In this document: positions 57,340 through 64,000 of the stretch, piece after piece
How positions within the stretch are numbered: position 1 is the stretch's first letter
Layout of the letters: every line of letters begins with the position of its first letter
Assembly (NCBI RefSeq): GCF_026213295.1
Contig: NC_079419.1
Coordinates: 25,886,111-25,950,110, forward strand
Direction of reading: 5' to 3'
Length of the DNA stretch: 64,000 nucleotides
Source of the DNA: Gadus chalcogrammus
Taxonomy: Eukaryota > Chordata > Actinopteri > Gadiformes > Gadidae
The notes under the pieces: model-generated
Told to the model about the DNA's origin: nothing
The model's input: the letters and a program-made list of their open reading frames with translations, nothing else
Databases searched by the model: none
Translations under genes and position numbers: made by a program

Positions 57340-58293
57340 GTGGCTACCCTGGTACCAAAGAGGGTGCCAAACTCAGATTACAAACTGTGACTTTAAGACA
57401 TTTCCATGGCAACAGTTAAAAGGTTATGCTAACACTACCTAAATTCTACCTCTTTTTTTCAGCTGTCAGAGAGGACCGATACTTTGTTACAGGAAGGGCT
57501 ATTGCAGTAAGTCTGGTACATGGAGGGCCTTCACCAAATTTCTTGTCCCAAACACTGTTTGACTGCATAGTTCAAGGGCCAGAGAAATCTAGACCAAACC
57601 TTGGGGACATCGCCGACTCCGAAATCCGTGAGAAAATACAAAAGGTTTGTTGCATTTTCATTTCATCATATTCAGCATTCTCTATCTATCTGTCTTATCA
57701 TTTGTGCCCCCAATTCCGTTAAATGGATCAGTTTATATCCGTTTTACACTGTGGTATTATGCATCTGCCACAAGATATCATTTTGGATGTGACGAAGTGC
57801 CCAGGTTGCGTTCATTGGACTGAAGTAGTCTTACCCAATTAAAAGTAAAATCATATCACTGGCACGTTATAAGCCACTAACGTCAAAGTTACAATCACCT
57901 CTAGCAAAGCAGTGTTGAAATATGAGAAAATTTGAGTTTTGAGCTAAAAGTAGTCACTGGAATAATGTTTAACTGGAATTTGGATGAGAATTTTATCTGA
58001 TTTTTAAAAAATAAACTGTTAATCATTTTTAGGTTTCAGAATCAACTCACCCAGTCAACTGAACCTCTCCAAGACTATCTTGCCAATGCAGGCTGTCTGA
58101 AGCCACTGAAAAGTGTTGACGACAGGGATACCCAGGCGAAAAAAAAGTATACTTTAACATACTAAATTTAAGCACACTTAGTGTACTTCATAAGCACAAA
58201 ATTATTGTACTCAAAGTGTGTTATTTTCGAGTACTAAAAACGTAGTTAGTATACTGATGATATATCATTATTGCTACTTAAGATATACTAAAA

Positions 58294-60039
58294 CAGGGGT
58301 TGACACTAAGGTTTCAAAAGCACTTGCCCATCGGGCAAGTACAGGTCAGGTTCAACTTGCCCGAATGTAATGTTCACTTGCCCAAATTATAATCAGAATC
58401 GTGAACCGGCCTCTTTTTGCCAGGCACCCGGCCTGGTTTTGGGGGGGCTCAGAAAAATCATCCTAGCTCAGACTGAAGCTGAATGTTAGCTTCCACACAT
58501 GTGTTTAAAAACAACCAACTTCTCTTTGTTTACTTATTTATCGAGCGGTCACATCGTGTCATGAAGTGATTTCAGTCCAGTTGCAACCTATTAAAGCTAT
58601 CGCCAAGTTATATGTAGACCTGCATGATTTGATGCAAATGTACATAACTAAATGTCAGAGGTAGTAGCAAAGATATGTCTTTTTTAACTTTCAAGTTTCT
58701 TGTAGCTCTAACTGAATAATAATAATAACACGCGTTTGAATAATCACACGTGTTTCTATTAGGGTTGTCAGTCACGATACTGGATTTTCTAACTTCAACA
58801 CTATTCCTGGAAAAAGATCGATATTCTATACCATTTTCGATATCAGGGGAAACGTTTTTAAGATTATATCTCCACAACTGCAAGGACGATAATGTCATCT
58901 TTGGGCCAAAAGAAAGATTGTTGTGCAAGTGAAATATTCAATGGGGATAAAACTTGGTTAAAGTGAATAAAGCCATGGAACACAGCATAAGTGGAAGATA
59001 ACATTTCCACCTGAAATAATTATCAGTATCAGTTGGTCGTTATCAGTTTGGAGCGCTGTCTTACTATGAGACACAAATAAGGTAGATATCTTACAATTTT
59101 GACACTTGACACCTCTATTTAAAGTTCAGGGCAATCGAATGCACCAAGCCAAACACTCGCAAATAAATATATGGCCACTAGATTGCGCTGAAGAATATGT
59201 TTTCTGATTGAAGGCAATTTACCTATTTCCTAAGAAACCTTCTCTTATTCATTGACTGAAAACACCATGTTAAGTTGCAAAATTTGGCCCAGATAGGCTA
59301 CTGGTTAATCTGTTTATGGTGGTTTTATTCGAACAGAATCAACTTTGTGGACAAAAATCACAAAGGTAATCATTTTTGGTTGTTAAAAGAAAAGGGGATG
59401 TTTCTTCTTAGGTTGTTATTTGCGAGTTTTAGTCACAGAATGATATGGTTTGGACTGTTGGAATAAGTGGAGGCTCAGCTTTCATGTAATATATACAGTA
59501 GTTTGTGAGGGTCCAATTTCGTGAAAAAGATCGCTATTGCTGTGCGCATGCGCACAGTTATGAAACACAAAACCGTGTTCTTGACTTTCCTTGATAATTT
59601 GCCTCAATCCAAAGTACTTCCAAACTGCACTCCTCCATCACTTCCATTTAACTTCTACCTAAACCGTTCGCGGAGGTGCTGCACTTGAGATGCTAGCTGT
59701 GTTGGCTAACCTTTAGCGAATCACTGCCAGAGACCGCACTGCGAGTGAGTAACAGAAGGCGGGGCTATATTCGCACTGAAGCGATGCGTGTCTGTTAACT
59801 CGCTTTCCGAGAGAAGAGAAGACAGCGCGCTGATCAATTGCAAATACTTCTATTTTGTGTGGTTTTGCGGAACAAAAGGTTGTTCTGCAGTTTCTAAAAA
59901 CATTTGAATAAATAGCTTTTATATTAACATTCACCCAAAATCCACTTGCCCGTTCGGGCAACCAGAAAAAATCTCAACTTGCCCAAACATTTTTTTTACT
60001 TGCCCCGGGCAAGCGGGCAACCGTTAGTGTCAACCCCTG
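58294..60039. mobile_element. Nested CAGGGGTTGACAC-terminated element
   Basis: Inverted termini CAGGGGTTGACACTAA and its partner TTAGTGTCAACCCCTG, with CTTGCCC/GGGCAAG words just inside both ends. The size is 1,746 bp with no coding region. Flanks do not show a clear TSD. A terminal fragment of the same family is at 5484-5572. Confidence 0.75.
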
Positions 60040-60839
60040 CTACATCTTAGTGTACTTGACTGTACTATTTTGAGACACCATTAAGATTAACTTAAATATA
60101 CTTAAGTACACTTTTCTCTACTAATACTGTACTTATTTATAATGTTCTTTAGTTCGATTTAAAGTATACTTAAATCCACTTTTAAGATGACTATTAATAC
60201 ATTTAGAATATACTGTAAGTATATTTCTAATTTAATCATAATGTATTGCATTGTATTTTAAATATATTTACAAAAAACAAATAAAAATTAAAAAGTTGTA
60301 CTAAAGCATACTATAGTTCATCTTAATGTTGTCTCAAAATAGTACAGATAAGTACACTAAGTTGTACTTTAGTATGTCTAAAGTAGCACTCATGATATAT
60401 CATTAGTATACTAAGTATATTGTTAGCACATTTAAAGTACACTTCAACAGTACACAGAAAGTATATTTTTTCTATAATTAATTTGAATTTCAAATTACTT
60501 TTAAGTAAACATAAAAAATATTTGCGGTAGAAAAAAAGTTTATTTTTAACATGCACGGCATGACAGGGAAAATGTGCATAATAAAGTACATTTAAATACA
60601 TCTTTAACAACATCTTAAACAACATCTCTTCATCGTAACATTTTTATTCAAATTTGGATCATCTGACCCCAGAGAATTATTTTTAGTCACACTCTTTAAC
60701 AAGTTAACTAAATAACAATAATAAAAGGAAAAAATAAAGATAAACAATAGCTGTGCTAGCACTACCCTGCTAGCTGTGCACCGCAGAGAAGCTAATACAC
60801 ATTCTGACTATATTTAGTACTTTTTAAGTGTGCCATTAT

Positions 60840-61280
60840 TGTTAGGGTAGCGTTTGCTAGTGGACCCAAGAGCAGAACACAGAGACAGGACAGGAGTTGG
60901 AGTGACGGTGAACAGGTTTATTTGGTTCAGCTAGGAGTGAAGCAGGAGGTTGGTTGGAGTGGGGCGTATCGGGCTGGAGGGAGTGAAGACTGCAGGTGAC
61001 AATCCAAAAACTATAGGTGAGAGAAAACAAAGGTGAGGCACGAGAATTCCACAAGAGAGAACACTAGAGAGATACACTGGAGCCAGGAACGAGTAACTAC
61101 CACGGTAACACGAAGTACGATCTGGTGATGACTGCAGGGAAACCAGGTGTATTTGTAGGGGAGTTGATGAGACGATGCAGGCCAGGTGTGAGCAGTTGAG
61201 TGGCAGGCAAGGCAGAGACAGACAGGGGGCGTGGCCAACACAGGGGCAGAATACACAGCACCACAACAGTGGCCATGACA
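60840..61280 (-). mobile_element. Solo LTR (TSD ATTAT)
   Basis: A 441-bp sequence with TG...CA ends (TGTTAGGGTAGC on the plus strand, GGCCATGACA at the other end), flanked by ATTAT at 60835-60839 and 61281-61285. On the minus strand there is an AATAAA signal about 75 bases before the end, as in an R-U5 region. No internal coding DNA is present, so it is a solo LTR, probably Gypsy-like by style. Confidence 0.82.
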
Positions 61281-63570
61281 ATTATGTTAATACAAGTATT
61301 TAATATTGATTTATAGTACATTTTTATCACAATTTAAGCATCAAAGGCATGTACTTAAAGTATAGTTATTGTACTATAATGTAAAGTGGAAGCGTATATT
61401 AAGGGTATTTTAAGTACAATACTGTTATACTGCTAAGTACTTTATAAATACTACAGAAATATACTTACAATACATCACTATTATACTTCACATGCACTTC
61501 TTTCTGGTACCATTTTAGTACACTCCATGGGTGCTATTTTGTTCCATGACAAAAAACACTTAAATTGTACAAACCAAAACTTTAATTTAAATATTAATAC
61601 AAACATACATTCAACAACACCTAACTTTAAAACGTCTGACATATATAGCATATATAATAAAGCTACTGAGGAGCAACCTTGGGGTAGCCCTCATTATTGC
61701 ATTTTCTTTAATAGTTAGTCGTTGGAGCTAGTAAAAGTAGCCATTTCAGTATTATTTATCTGTAATTTTTTGATTAATTCAACACTTTGGTTGTGATGAT
61801 GTATGAAATAACCCATTCCATCAACTTACAAGTGGAATTTATGGAAATATACTTAAATAAACTTCTAATGAAGTGAAATTAAAGTATACTAAAAATAAAG
61901 CATTTTAATAGTGTATTACTAAGTGTACTTTTCAGAATCACACTGAATGACAACTATAAGTTTTTGCAATTTAGTATACTTTTTCTAAGTACACTGAAAT
62001 ACAGCTTAAAATTAACTTGCATTAAAGTGAACTGTAAGGAAGTATACTTAAATACACTACTAATAAAGGGAAATTTAAGTATACTTTAATAAAGCATTTT
62101 AATAGTGTATTACAAAGGACTTGAAACAAAGTTTACTTTTCAGAAGTACACTAAAATACCACTTTAAGTATGTGCAACTTGGTATACTTTTTCTAAGTAT
62201 ACTGAAATACAGCTTAAAATTAACTTAAATTAAAGTGAACTTTACGGAAGTATACTTCAATACACTTCTAATGAAGTGAAATTAAATTACACTTTAAAAA
62301 AGTATTTTAATAGTGAATTCCAAAATACTTGAAAATGAGTGTACTTTTCAGAAGTACACTTAGGTACAAATTACAATACACTTACAATAAAGTACACTTT
62401 TTATAAGTACACTAAATTACCACTATAAGTATTTGCAATTTAGTATACTTTTTCTAAGTACATTTAGGTACAATTTAAATAAACTTAAAATAAAGTATAC
62501 TTTTTAAAAGTACAAAGCAATACCACTTTAAGTATTGCAGAATTAGTATACTTATTTTTAAGTACGTTAAAGTTGAATTTAATGACATCTATTGTGAAGT
62601 ACACTTTTTAAAAGTATATGTTAAGTATACTTTAAATTAAGCACAAAAAGTAAAAGTATACTTGTACTAACTTTTGTATAATTGAATTATACTTGTAATA
62701 CACTAAAGTATACTACTTTTTCACCTGGGTAGACTTGTGGAAGATGTCTTGATGTTTCAAGTCATTAATCGAGTCCCTGGACCATTTGAAAGGTATTTTA
62801 AATTTAGTTAAATTGAAAATCCTGTTGTTTGATGCCTGACACATGCAAAAGAGTGAACTCTTCATTGAATCACCATTCCTCCCATACTGTCATAGGTTCA
62901 GAGATGGGTTAAAAACGCTTGGAGTCCTGGAGCAGATCCAGAATCATCCAGAATCGTTCAGTCCAGTGATGTGCTACAATCCAAGGCCGCTCACCGCTGA
63001 CCAGGTTGATGGGCTGTTCCACATCCGGTGGTCAGAGGAGGGGAGCAACCAGAAAAGAGAGGAGAGAACAGTAGTTGCTTTCTGGAGGGACTATTTGCAA
63101 GATGTTGAAGGTATGTGTGAGAGATAGAGAGAACAACTCAGGAAACTCATATGTGCACTTTTCTAGGAAAAGGGAAACAAGCTTCTGGTGTTAACATGAC
63201 AAAGTTTATGATTTAAAGTATTTGGTCTGTCTCTCATTCATATTTATCTTCCACCCCAACAAAGTCCTAAAATGTAGTTTGTGTTCTGTGCTTAATTCTA
63301 TGCTGTCCAGCTTGCTCCACAGAGGAAGATGGATCAAAGAAGTTGGGGGACATCCTAGCATTTACAACTGGATCTGATGCAGTACCACCAATCGGCTTTT
63401 CTCCTCAACCATCTCTTGAATTTCTTCACCCTAGTGGTGGAGCAGCAAAGTTCCCTGTTGCCAACACCTGCATCAGCTGTCTTCGACTGCCGATCTACAG
63501 CACGTACGATTGTTTTAAGACCAACATGGACTTTGCAATAAGAAACACACAGGGGTTTGGCATGCCATAG

Positions 63571-64000
63571 ATGATGAATTTAAAGTTCAAAAGTATCAAA
63601 TGTAACAGTATGTAAAAAAAATATATATATCTGACATTTTGTTTATTGTACAATTACATGGTAATGTCGGTATCCACTCCAAAAATGTGTATATGTTGGA
63701 AATTCAAATTACTGAATTCACACTAGACACAAGTTTGCTTGCTTTGTTAACTTCAGTGGATACATTTCCTAGTAAGGGCTTACATTTGTCCTGTTGTTTG
63801 TTTGAGTAAGAATGGAGCCAGTTTACTTGATGAATTTGTTTTTATTATCAAGTTTAATTAAAGTGTACTTTACCTGTTGAATGAGCTTGGGGGTTCTGTT
63901 GCAGAATGTAGATGTGTCCAATCTACATTTTTTTTATACAGGTACATTTACATATTAATAAATGTTTTATGTAATAATAGCCCCATCTCTTAATTCAAGT
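63571..64000 (+). other. 3' flank of the G2E3-like gene
   Basis: A+T-rich sequence after the TAG stop. An AATAAA at 63957-63962 could be the polyadenylation signal. No other gene is seen. Confidence 0.5.

Larger units (their letters stand above)
58131..62729. mobile_element. 4.6-kb TA-target element made of AGTATACTT repeats, inside HECT exon 7
   Basis: The termini CCCAGGCGAAAAAAAAGTAT and its partner ending TTTTTCACCTGGG are flanked by TA at 58129-58130 and 62730-62731. Removal with one TA restores the exon frame (VDDRD then RLVEDVLMFQ). The interior is dominated by irregular copies of AAGTATACTT, AAGTACACTTT and TTTAGTATACTTTTTCTAAG at 58131-58290, 60040-60830 and 61290-62729. No transposase was seen. 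A TA duplication is typical of Tc1/mariner-like elements, but the family is not proven. Confidence 0.85.
40744..63570 (+). pseudogene. G2E3-like HECT-domain E3 ubiquitin ligase gene, disrupted
   Basis: Nine exons with matching phases give a frame of 686 codons: 40744-41006, 41554-41772, 42208-42343, 42661-42971, 56134-56456, 57463-57644, 58040-58130 joined to 62732-62792, 62896-63110 and 63311-63570. The middle holds motifs common to fish G2E3-like proteins (NINRVAVLDGAIRGFKR, RISVRFSDDKGTSEEAVDLG). The end is a HECT C-lobe with the thioester Cys in VANTCISCLRLP. HECT enzymes accept ubiquitin on this Cys and pass it to substrates. Breaks are a TAA at 40885-40887 in exon 1, a TAA at 56366-56368 where Glu fits (GGPRR*FLRLL), and a 4.6-kb element inside exon 7. 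A Merlin element fills intron 4. It is probably a pseudogene unless the stops are errors. Close relatives are often multicopy in fishes. Confidence 0.8.

Overview
The window looks like a piece of a teleost fish nuclear genome. It has intron-split genes with GT-AG splice sites, long microsatellites, LINE tails, BEL/Pao, hAT, PIF/Harbinger-like, TTAA-target, Merlin and KDZ/Zisupton-type transposons, and a G2E3-like HECT gene of a type expanded in fishes. There is no bacterial-style gene organisation. Nearly all of the 64 kb is transposable-element (TE) DNA, and many insertions can be dated relative to each other because their target-site duplications (TSDs) are intact.

Layout. 1-4658: a near-perfect palindrome centred on a 116-bp MITE (about 2326). 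Each arm holds exons of a hAT-derived TTF-zinc-finger gene, and exon 1 survives only outside the right arm (5213-5400). 5640-23765: a decayed BEL/Pao pol region (protease, RT, RNase H, integrase), split by a TTAA-target element (9220-22474). That element is split by a ZBED1-like hAT transposon (10015-21323), which is itself split by a ZMYM1-like hAT transposon (13805-18912) and a PIF/Harbinger-like element (19612-20983). Removing several of these with one TSD copy rejoins the host reading frame. 24688-26548: a composite repeat with a nested LINE. Part of it (25569-27321) recurs inverted at 38646-40398.

27619-37611, between those inverted repeats: a roughly 10-kb Zisupton-type KDZ transposon with 8-bp TSDs. 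It carries a 24-exon gene model (C2H2 fingers, SWIM finger, SAP-like segment, KDZ RNase H-fold core, C-terminal Ulp1-type cysteine protease). The six protease exons lie in a perfect 1,230-bp tandem duplication.

40744-63570: a nine-exon HECT-type E3 ligase gene (G2E3-like) on the plus strand with two in-frame stops. Intron 4 contains a 12.7-kb Merlin transposon (43012-55692, TSD AAATGTTA). This has an apparently intact four-exon transposase and a second, divergently oriented CCDC106-like gene. Exon 7 is interrupted by a 4.6-kb element with a TA TSD made of reiterated AGTATACTT-like words, which contains another repeat and a solo LTR.

The most unusual items are the Merlin element with a CCDC106-like passenger gene, the Zisupton-type element with the duplicated protease block, and the two large inverted duplications. 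All coordinates, frames and TSDs were read by eye. Family names rest on remembered motifs, not on database searches.
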